Origin: Chloroflexota bacterium
Lineage (GTDB): Bacteria > Chloroflexota > Chloroflexia > Thermomicrobiales > UBA6265
Length of the DNA stretch: 15,893 bases
Assembly (NCBI GenBank): GCA_023392645.1
Contig: JAEVYR010000447.1
Location: 1 to 15,893 of the forward strand
Direction of reading: 5' to 3'
Shown here: positions 1 through 5,812 of the stretch, in pieces
How positions within the stretch are numbered: position 1 is the stretch's first letter
Layout: every line of letters starts with the position of its first letter
Translations under genes and position numbers: made by a program
The notes under the pieces: generated by a model
Databases searched by the model: none
Told to the model about the DNA's origin: nothing
What the model saw: the letters and a program-made list of their open reading frames with translations, nothing else

Positions 1-345
1 CCGGTGATCGTTGTCGAGCAGGAGGGCGAAATCGTCGGGTTCGCGTCGACCTCGACCTATCGGCCTCGCGAATGCTACGCCGGCATCGCCGAGTACTCGG
101 TCTACGTCGCTCGCAATGCGCGCGGCCACGGAGTCGGCCGGGCGGCGATGCTGGCGCTGTTCAACGCCGCCCGGGAGGCCGGCTACTGGAAACTGGTCTC
201 CCGCATCTTTCCCGAAAATGGCGCCAGCCTGCGGCTGATGCGCACGCTCGGCTTCCGCGAGGTTGGCACCTACATCCGGCACGGCAAGCTCGACGGCCAG
301 TGGCGCGACGTCGTGATCGTGGAGAAGCTGCTCGATGAGGAGTGA
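1..345 (+). CDS. GNAT N-acetyltransferase, phosphinothricin-acetyltransferase-like (5' truncated by window edge)
   Basis: The reading frame is open from the first base and ends at TGA 343-345. The GTG at position 4 is probably an internal valine, so the N-terminus lies outside the window. The visible part has the GNAT acetyl-CoA pyrophosphate loop (RGHGVGRAAM, about residues 40-49 of the visible part). It is followed by the C-terminal pattern typical of the PAT/Bar group: IFPENGASLRLM, then LGFREVGTY and DGQWRDVVIVEK. Enzymes of this group transfer acetyl from acetyl-CoA to the amino group of phosphinothricin-like amino acids, methionine sulfoximine or arsinothricin. The true substrate cannot be read from sequence. 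The stop overlaps the start of the following DUF402 gene, so the two are probably co-transcribed. Family assignment is firm; substrate is inference. Confidence 0.85.
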   Translation, partial: PVIVVEQEGEIVGFASTSTYRPRECYAGIAEYSVYVARNARGHGVGRAAMLALFNAAREAGYWKLVSRIFPENGASLRLMRTLGFREVGTYIRHGKLDGQWRDVVIVEKLLDEE

Positions 346-991
346 GGTGAACATCGAGGACCGCCCCGACGCTCCCGCCTGGGGCGTTGATCCGTCGACG
401 ATGGCTCGCTGGTCCGAGTTGACGACGGGCTCCGAGATCATCATCGTCAAGCGGTCGGCGAAGCACGAGGGCGAGGAACGCGCGCGCTACCCTGCCACGG
501 TGATTGCGTCCGACCTGCCCGCGCCGTGGGTCGTGTGCGCGGCGCGCTGGACGCACGGCACGGTGCCGCAGGGACTCCTGACGTTTGAGAACGGCGACAT
601 CCTGCACGAGATCTTCTCGCCCGTGCATCCGTACAACGCGTTCGCCGTGTTCGCACCGACCGGAGCGCTGAAGGGTTGGTACGCCAACGTTGACTGGCCG
701 GCGGTGCTGGAATATGAAAACGGGCAACTGCTGCTCGTCTGGAACGACCTGTACATCGACCTCGTCGCGACGTCAGACGGGCAAGTAGACGTGCTCGACG
801 AGGACGAGCTGGAGGAGTCCGGCCTCGCGACCACAGCACCCGACCTTCACGCCAGCATCCTCGCCGCCCGCGACGAGATGATGGCCCGCTTCCATGCCCG
901 CCGCCCGCCATTCGCCGGTCCTGACCGCGTCGAGCCGGGCGCCGATCCCCAGGGTCGGACGCCCCGTCAGGTTCGTGGCATGGCGGAATAG
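335..991 (+). CDS. DUF402 family protein (Ntdp/FomD-like nucleotide phosphatase fold)
   Basis: A 218-residue protein with the DUF402 signature: GWYANV at 114-119, WNDLYIDLV at 136-144 and the acidic DGQVDVLDEDELEE at 148-161. Characterised DUF402 members include staphylococcal nucleoside tri-/diphosphatase and FomD, which hydrolyses CMP-phosphonate. A divalent-metal-dependent phosphate-ester hydrolase is therefore the likely role, but the substrate is unknown. The start is either ATG 335, overlapping the upstream GNAT stop by 11 bases, or GTG 347. AGGAG at 338-342 precedes GTG 347 with a short 4-base spacer. The last about 30 residues (rich in P, R and G) look unstructured and go beyond the usual domain. 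The 3' end overlaps the convergent hydrolase gene by 25 bp. Confidence 0.82.
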   Translation: MRSEVNIEDRPDAPAWGVDPSTMARWSELTTGSEIIIVKRSAKHEGEERARYPATVIASDLPAPWVVCAARWTHGTVPQGLLTFENGDILHEIFSPVHPYNAFAVFAPTGALKGWYANVDWPAVLEYENGQLLLVWNDLYIDLVATSDGQVDVLDEDELEESGLATTAPDLHASILAARDEMMARFHARRPPFAGPDRVEPGADPQGRTPRQVRGMAE

Positions 992-1791
992 ATCCAGGGC
1001 CTCGCCAGTGCCGGGACATGGATGCTGACATCCAGGCCATGCTCCGCGACATAGGTCGCGATGTAGCCCGGCGGGACGGTGTTCCCGGCGAACATTCCCC
1101 AGTGGATCGGTATCACGGTATCGATCCCCGCCTGCGACGCGATTTCGGCGGCCTCGCGATAGTCCATGTTGCCGATCGTGTTCGCCCGGGTGCGGAAGAA
1201 GTCGCGCCCGTTGATGGGCAGGAACGCCAGGTCGATCTTCAGCTCGGCCAGCGATTCGACCAGCCCCTCGTAGGGGACCGTATCGCCAGCGTGGTAGATG
1301 GTGACCCCGCCGGCACGCAACACAAACCCGAGATAGTGGTGCCCGAGCTCGGGATGCTCGTCGAATTCCTCGTGCGCCGCGGGAAGCGGCAGGATTTCGA
1401 TGTCGCCGAATATGTGCGGCGTCCCCGCGGCCGCGGCATCGACCCGCTCGACATCGCCGACCAGCTCTCCGGCGCGATCCCGCAATGGCGCGGGCGCAAG
1501 GAATCGTGCCCGCGGCGAGGCCGCTGCAAGACCCGGGAGCGTCGCTGGATCGATGTGATCGATATGGTCGTGGGTCAGCAACACCAGATCGGCGTTCGTC
1601 ACCTCCTCCGGCGCGAACGGCGGCGGCATCATGCGACGCTCGGCGGGATCGAGATACGGATCGATATAGATGATCTGCCCCTCGAGCTTGAGCGCGACGC
1701 TGGCCTGCCCCAGCCACCAGATGCCAACGGCGTCGGAGGGGATGTCGGCATCCGTGATTTGGCGAACAACCGGCGACGACGTCTGAACCAT
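967..1791 (-). CDS. Metallo-beta-lactamase-fold metal-dependent hydrolase, UlaG-like
   Basis: A 274-residue MBL-fold protein. Metal-binding motif THDHIDH lies at 73-79 (H74, H76, D78, H79). Further likely ligands are H140 (PAAHEEFDEH), D170 in YHAGDT (166-171) and H230 in PIHWGMF. The YHAGDT and PIHWG motifs are characteristic of the UlaG/UPF0173 group of cytoplasmic hydrolases. UlaG itself is an ascorbate-6-phosphate lactonase, but most relatives have unknown substrates, and no ascorbate-utilisation genes are nearby. ATG 1791 was chosen because GAGGAG (plus-strand 1801-1806) lies 9 bases upstream and the conserved domain starts soon after. A longer in-frame extension to 1995 has no family resemblance and would cross the upstream gene. 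It is third in the carboxyltransferase operon, 74 bp after the epsilon-like gene. Confidence 0.87.
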   Translation of the reverse strand: MVQTSSPVVRQITDADIPSDAVGIWWLGQASVALKLEGQIIYIDPYLDPAERRMMPPPFAPEEVTNADLVLLTHDHIDHIDPATLPGLAAASPRARFLAPAPLRDRAGELVGDVERVDAAAAGTPHIFGDIEILPLPAAHEEFDEHPELGHHYLGFVLRAGGVTIYHAGDTVPYEGLVESLAELKIDLAFLPINGRDFFRTRANTIGNMDYREAAEIASQAGIDTVIPIHWGMFAGNTVPPGYIATYVAEHGLDVSIHVPALARPWIYSAMPRT

Positions 1792-1800
1792 CGATGCTTG

Positions 1801-1806
1801 CTCCTC
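1801..1806 (-). promoter_or_regulatory. Ribosome binding site of the MBL-fold hydrolase
   Basis: GAGGAG on the minus strand, 9 bases before ATG 1791. It decides the start codon against the longer open frame that runs to 1995. Confidence 0.6.
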
Positions 1807-1865
1807 AAAATCGACCGGCGAGCGTGCCGATCGATTCCTGCTTCCGACCAGTTCGCGGCCTTGCG

Positions 1866-2090
1866 TTACCAACGGTCGGCAGGTCCAACACCGATGCTGT
1901 CGCGTCCCGCCATTGCGGCGCGGCGACCGGCGAGAGACCAGCGGTTTGGTTTCGGCCCAGGCGGTTCCGCGATGCCTCGCTGGGGAACGCTCCAAGTACG
2001 GATCGCGGCGACAATGGCCGCCATAATCTCCGGCGCCGGCTCCGGTTCTACGCGGATACGAATTTGCGCATCGTGCGTGTTCTCGCTCAC
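1866..2090 (-). CDS. Small acyl-CoA carboxylase epsilon-like subunit, 74 residues
   Basis: A short GTG-initiated gene (GTG at 2090-2088) whose start overlaps the TGA stop of the carboxyltransferase gene (2089-2087) as GTGA, a classic translational-coupling arrangement with no Shine-Dalgarno of its own. The product begins with a short beta-like segment (IRIRVEPEP, 10-18). A helix APEIMAAIVAAIRTW (19-33) follows, then a proline-rich linker (PPGPKPN) and a tryptophan-led arginine-rich patch, WSLAGRRAAM (51-60). This matches the layout of actinobacterial ACC epsilon subunits (PF13822): R-V-x-G/E-x-P-x-x-E-x-x-A-A-hydrophobic helix, then W-x-x-x-R-R. Epsilon subunits stabilise the alpha-beta carboxylase complex and raise its activity. 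The family call rests on pattern and position, not a search. An alternative is an unrelated small partner protein of the carboxyltransferase. Confidence 0.7.
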   Translation of the reverse strand: MSENTHDAQIRIRVEPEPAPEIMAAIVAAIRTWSVPQRGIAEPPGPKPNRWSLAGRRAAMAGRDSIGVGPADRW

Positions 2091-3676
2091 AGGGGGATAT
2101 TTCCGTGCTTGCGGCGCGGTGTCGCGATCCGCTTGCTCCGCGCCATTTCCAGTCCGCGAATCAACCACTTGCGCGTGTCGCGCGGCTCGATCACATCGTC
2201 GAGATATCCACGCGACGCCGCCTGATACGGACTCGCGAAGAGGTCCTCGTATTCCCGCACCAGCTCCTTCTTCCGGTTCTCCGGATGTTCGTGACCCGCC
2301 AACTCTCGCCGGAAGACCAGCCCGACGGCCGCCTCGGGACCCATCACCGCGACCTCCGCCGTCGGCCAGGCGACGTTGAAGTCCGCGCCGGTGTGCTTGC
2401 TCGCCATCACCACGCAGGCGCCGCCGTAGGCCTTGCGGGTGATCACCGTCAACTTCGGCACCGTCGCCTCGCAATAGGCGAACAGCAGCTTCGAGCCGTG
2501 ACGGATGATGCCGCGGTACTCCTGGTCCGTCCCCGGCAGGAAACCGGGCACGTCGACGAACGTCACGATCGGGATGTTGAACGCATCGCAGAAGCGCACG
2601 AACCGGGCCCCCTTGACCGACGCATCGATGTCGAGCGTCCCGGCCAGGACGTTCGGCTGGTTGGCCACCACGCCGACCGGATGTCCGTCGAGTCGTCCGA
2701 ACCCGACGATCAGGTTTTGGGCGTGACTCTGCTGAACCTCGTAGAACTCCCCGTCGTCGAGCACCTCGCCCAGCACCGCGTGCATGTCGTAGGGCTTGTT
2801 GCTCGCCTCCGGCACGAGCGCATCGAGCGCTGGCGATTCGCGCTCGGGATCGTCGTCGGGCTGGAACCATGGCGGGTCGTCGAGGTTGTTCGAGGGCAGG
2901 TACGAGAGCAGGTAGCGAACCTGCTCGATGAGATCGTCCTCGTCGGCGGCGGTGAAGTGGGCGACGCCGCTGACACCGGTGTGGGTGGCCGCCCCGCCGA
3001 GCTCCTCGGGGTCAACGGTCTCGCCGGTGACGGTCTTGATGACATCGGGCCCGGTGATGAACATCCGGCCGATACCCTCGACCATGTACGTGAAGTCGGT
3101 CATCACCGGCGAGTAGACCGCTCCGCCCGCGCAGGGCCCGGCGATGACGGAGATTTGCGGCACGACGCCTGAGAGGCGGACGTTACGAAAGAAGACGTCA
3201 CCATAGCCGGCCAGTCCTTCGACACCCTCCTGGATGCGCGCCCCGGCCGAGTCGTTGATGCCGATGATCGGGCAGCCGTAGGTCTCGGCGAGATCCATCA
3301 GCTTGACCATCTTCTCGGCGAACGCCTCGCCCAGCGATCCGCCGAAGACGGTGAAATCCTGCGAGAACACCGCCACCTTGCGGCCGTCGATGGTGCCGAA
3401 GCCGGTCACGACGCCGTCGCCGAAGGGGCGCTTCTCGCTCATGCCGAACTGGCTGGCGCGGTGGCGCACGAAGCTGTCCAGCTCGGTGAACGAGCCGTCG
3501 TCGAGCAGGTGCAACACGCGGTCGCGCGCGCTGCGCTTCCCCCTGCCCTCCTGCCGCTCCCGCGCGGATTGTTCCTGCGCCGCCATCTCGGCCCGGAGGT
3601 CGGCGAGGTGCTCCGCCTTCGTCTTCGTGCCACTGCCGCCGGCGAGCTGCTCTTCGACGTTCACGTCCGTCGTCAT
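2087..3676 (-). CDS. Acyl-CoA carboxylase carboxyltransferase (beta) subunit, propionyl/acetyl-CoA type
   Basis: A 529-residue crotonase-fold carboxyltransferase of normal family length. It moves the carboxyl group from carboxybiotin to an acyl-CoA. The N-terminal half has FGGSLGEAFAEKM (111-123), GINDSAGARIQEG (139-151) and AGPCAGGAVYSP (179-190), the oxyanion-forming glycines of the acyl-CoA site. The C-terminal half has NQPNVLAGTLDI (339-350), VDVPGFLPG (374-382) and the biotin-side KAYGGACVVMASKH (415-428). At residue 422, where propionyl-specific enzymes usually carry aspartate (GGAYDVM), this protein has valine, suggesting acetyl-CoA or broader substrates. The start is ATG 3676, just before a charged coiled N-terminus, with AGGGG about 9 bases upstream. 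The longer frame to 3937 overlaps the upstream gene's end and lacks similarity. No biotin carboxylase or BCCP gene is in the window. Confidence 0.93.
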   Translation of the reverse strand: MTTDVNVEEQLAGGSGTKTKAEHLADLRAEMAAQEQSARERQEGRGKRSARDRVLHLLDDGSFTELDSFVRHRASQFGMSEKRPFGDGVVTGFGTIDGRKVAVFSQDFTVFGGSLGEAFAEKMVKLMDLAETYGCPIIGINDSAGARIQEGVEGLAGYGDVFFRNVRLSGVVPQISVIAGPCAGGAVYSPVMTDFTYMVEGIGRMFITGPDVIKTVTGETVDPEELGGAATHTGVSGVAHFTAADEDDLIEQVRYLLSYLPSNNLDDPPWFQPDDDPERESPALDALVPEASNKPYDMHAVLGEVLDDGEFYEVQQSHAQNLIVGFGRLDGHPVGVVANQPNVLAGTLDIDASVKGARFVRFCDAFNIPIVTFVDVPGFLPGTDQEYRGIIRHGSKLLFAYCEATVPKLTVITRKAYGGACVVMASKHTGADFNVAWPTAEVAVMGPEAAVGLVFRRELAGHEHPENRKKELVREYEDLFASPYQAASRGYLDDVIEPRDTRKWLIRGLEMARSKRIATPRRKHGNIPL

Positions 3677-3719
3677 GCGTCGGTGCCCCTTCCGATCCAC
3701 TTCGATCGATCTGCAGGGC

Positions 3720-3747
3720 ATTGTACCGGGTGAGCGGGCGTTGTGAT
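3720..3747 (-). promoter_or_regulatory. Candidate sigma-70-type promoter of the carboxyltransferase operon
   Basis: On the minus strand, ATCACA (3747-3742) and TACAAT (3725-3720) are separated by 16 bases. The -10 box matches the consensus in five of six positions and the -35 box in four of six. Transcription would begin roughly 37 bases before ATG 3676. It is a sequence match only. Confidence 0.35.
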
Positions 3748-3840
3748 CCGCGAATCGACAAGGCTCCAGGCGTGTTCCCGAATCGCGCGAGTTCCCGAGC
3801 CGTCGTCCAATCGAAACGCTCCGGCCGCCGCGTCCCACCC

Positions 3841-3867
3841 GAAAGAACCCGCCGTCACTAGCGCGGG
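3841..3867 (-). terminator. Possible weak terminator after the VanW-domain gene
   Basis: On the minus strand, CCCGC and GCGGG arms (3867-3863 and 3852-3848) flank a 10-base loop that includes the TAG stop. They are followed by TTCTTTC (3847-3841). The stem is only five pairs, so the call is tentative. It would separate the VanW gene from the downstream carboxyltransferase operon. Confidence 0.3.
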
Positions 3868-5606
3868 CCGATCTCCCAGGCCTCCGGCACCGACCTGTAG
3901 TCAGAGACGAAGTCGCCATCACCGACGATCTGACCACCCGCCGCCGTCACCGTCCGGCGCAGGAGAACCGTCACGCCCGCGCTCGCATTCTGTACCTTGA
4001 CGCGTTCGCCGGGCGCGAGGTTCGGGTTCACCCGCTCGACCGGGTCGGGGATGGGCTTCGGCTCGCTCAGCCGCGCCTCACCGATATCGACCGACCATCC
4101 TGGATCACGCCCGAAGAAGTTCGCATACACGGCGGACTCGTCGATTCCCACGGTCAGCAAGAGCCATGAATCGAGCGGGTTCTCGAAGACCAGGTCCAGC
4201 CCCCACCCGTCGTCTGCGTCGGACTGATAGATCGCGCCGTCGAATCCTGGCGGCGATCCATCCAGCTCATAGAAGCCAAGCCGCCAGCTGTGGGGGTGCC
4301 ACTCGTCGAAACGAAACCCGGCGAGCGCCGCCGCCCGGAACACCGTTGTCGACACCTGGCAGACGCCGCCGCCGATATCGGTCGCGGCGAAATCGCCCTG
4401 GATGATGGTTCCGGGAACGAACCCGTTTTCCTCGGTGATGGGACCCAGCAGGTCATTGAACGAGAAACGCTCACCCGGCGCCACGAGCTTGTACGAAATA
4501 TTCTCCGCCGAGACCACCACGTTGGCATGGCGCGCATCGGACGATCCCGCGAACGACGACGAGCCGGTGGCGAGGTGGCCGTCGAGCCCGAGCTCATGGA
4601 TGTTGTCCGCCCGCGCGGCGGCGAGGACCGATTTCATCGGTAGCGGACCGGAGCGAGTCTCTGATTCCGCGAGCCGGCCGAGCGCCGCTTCCAGCGCTTC
4701 GCGGTCGAGCTCCTGCCCGGCGACATCGTCCGCGATGACGTACGGGCCGCCATCCCAACCCAGCATCACGTTGCGCGGCGACGTGGCAACCGCGGCCGCG
4801 ATCGCATCCAGCCGGGGCGTCAGCGCGCCAGGATCAAGGCGCGCCTCGCTACCGCCATCGACCACCAGCGCCGAGGCGAGGTCATCCGGCTCTACCGGAT
4901 ACACCTGGCCTTCGTGCGTGAACAGCACCGGCTCGCTGGCAAGCCGCGCGGCCGCATCCCGCGCTTCCACCAGGTCGCCCGCGACCACGTCCGGCTCGAC
5001 CGGCCGGGCGACCAGCTCGACCGTCGCCGGACGGGCGTCGCACACGTCGCGCTTCGTATCGGCGACGGCCCGCTCGATGTCAAGCTCGCGCCCGACCTGA
5101 TGATCGGAGATCGTCACGTTGCCAGCCTCGGCAACCAAACGCGCATCGACCAGGACGATCCGAAGCTCCTCGCCGATATCCTCCAGCAGCGAACGCAACA
5201 CCGCCTCGTCGCGCTTGAGCACCAGCGGCACGTCGCGGCCATCGACCTCCAGCCATGCCGAATAGCGGTCCAGCATCGAGCCATCGCGGCCGTGGTCCAT
5301 CGCGCATCCCATCATCGCGTCGTAATCGATCGACATGCCGATCTCGGCCAGGCTGGCCTCCCACACGCGCCCCTCGAACGTGTAGGTCACGGCGCCCTGC
5401 TCCAGCGACGCGAAGGTCGCACGCAGCAGCGCTTCGCCGGCGTTTGGCGAGAGGCGGGAAACATCAATGCCGTGAACCGACGTGCCCGGATAAATCTGGC
5501 CGCTGGTGCTGGCCGGCACTGCCACGGCGGCGCCGGCGATCATCGCGCCGAACGAGCCGGCAACCAGCCGTCGCCGGCTCATCATCCTGTTCAGTTTGAG
5601 ACTCAA
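3858..5606 (-). CDS. Exported VanW-domain protein with C-terminal G5-like domain
   Basis: About 582 residues. The N-terminus has a twin-arginine-like sequence (SRRRLVAG, 10-17) followed by an Ala/Val-rich hydrophobic stretch ending near ASTSGQ, so export by Tat or as a signal-anchored protein is likely. The middle (about 40-340) resembles the paired YoaR/PG_binding_4 domains found upstream of VanW. The VanW domain occupies about 345-480: NISYKLVAPGERFSFN from 369 and TDIGGGVCQVSTTVF around 409-423. The last about 65 residues resemble a G5-type beta domain. VanW proteins are cell-surface proteins of unclear biochemistry, and the family name does not imply vancomycin resistance. The start was placed at TTG 5606 because GGAGGA (plus-strand 5611-5616) lies 4 bases upstream. 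ATG 5618 or ATG 5627 are alternatives that add 4 or 7 residues. The gene is divergent from pta. Confidence 0.85.
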   Translation of the reverse strand: MSLKLNRMMSRRRLVAGSFGAMIAGAAVAVPASTSGQIYPGTSVHGIDVSRLSPNAGEALLRATFASLEQGAVTYTFEGRVWEASLAEIGMSIDYDAMMGCAMDHGRDGSMLDRYSAWLEVDGRDVPLVLKRDEAVLRSLLEDIGEELRIVLVDARLVAEAGNVTISDHQVGRELDIERAVADTKRDVCDARPATVELVARPVEPDVVAGDLVEARDAAARLASEPVLFTHEGQVYPVEPDDLASALVVDGGSEARLDPGALTPRLDAIAAAVATSPRNVMLGWDGGPYVIADDVAGQELDREALEAALGRLAESETRSGPLPMKSVLAAARADNIHELGLDGHLATGSSSFAGSSDARHANVVVSAENISYKLVAPGERFSFNDLLGPITEENGFVPGTIIQGDFAATDIGGGVCQVSTTVFRAAALAGFRFDEWHPHSWRLGFYELDGSPPGFDGAIYQSDADDGWGLDLVFENPLDSWLLLTVGIDESAVYANFFGRDPGWSVDIGEARLSEPKPIPDPVERVNPNLAPGERVKVQNASAGVTVLLRRTVTAAGGQIVGDGDFVSDYRSVPEAWEIGPR

Positions 5607-5610
5607 GCGA

Positions 5611-5616
5611 TCCTCC
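5611..5616 (-). promoter_or_regulatory. Shine-Dalgarno sequence favouring a TTG start for the VanW gene
   Basis: GGAGGA on the minus strand, four bases before TTG 5606. Neither upstream ATG (5618 or 5627) has an equally good site, so the TTG start is preferred though not certain. Confidence 0.45.
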
Positions 5617-5798
5617 ATGCGTGGCATGCCGGGATCCACCGGCTGCCGCGTCACGTGCCACACCCGACCGGCAGGCACGTCCTTCTCCCCTCTGTCTACG
5701 GATTGGCGCAGGAACCGGATTGCCGGGCACTCCGGCCCCGCCGCAGACGCCGGACCGGTAGACTTGACGCGACAAGGCCGCACGGGACACCGGCGACC

Positions 5799-5804
5799 GG
5801 GAGG
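5799..5804 (+). promoter_or_regulatory. Ribosome binding site of pta
   Basis: GGGAGG eight bases before ATG 5813, near-ideal sequence and spacing. The 206 bp between this ATG and the divergent VanW start must hold both promoters. TTGACG at 5764-5769 could be a -35 box, but no convincing -10 box follows. Confidence 0.65.
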
Positions 5805-5812
5805 CACGACGC

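Noticed and set aside
967..991. 25-bp convergent overlap of DUF402 and hydrolase genes as a regulatory antisense device
   Set aside because: Short 3' overlaps are common in compact genomes and nothing else in the sequence supports regulation here.
1018..2379. Long plus-strand open frame of 453 codons
   Set aside because: It lies antisense to the hydrolase, the epsilon-like gene and the carboxyltransferase end, and its translation is Arg/Asp/Gln-rich low-complexity of the type produced opposite GC-rich genes. No domain motif or ribosome site was seen.
2105..3172. Plus-strand open frame of 355 codons opposite the carboxyltransferase
   Set aside because: Translation is a His/Arg/Asp-rich complement pattern. 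The minus strand carries conserved carboxyltransferase motifs throughout.
3858..5627. VanW gene as evidence of vancomycin resistance
   Set aside because: VanW domains are widespread in cell-surface proteins, and no vanHAX or vanRS genes are present. The domain alone does not indicate resistance.
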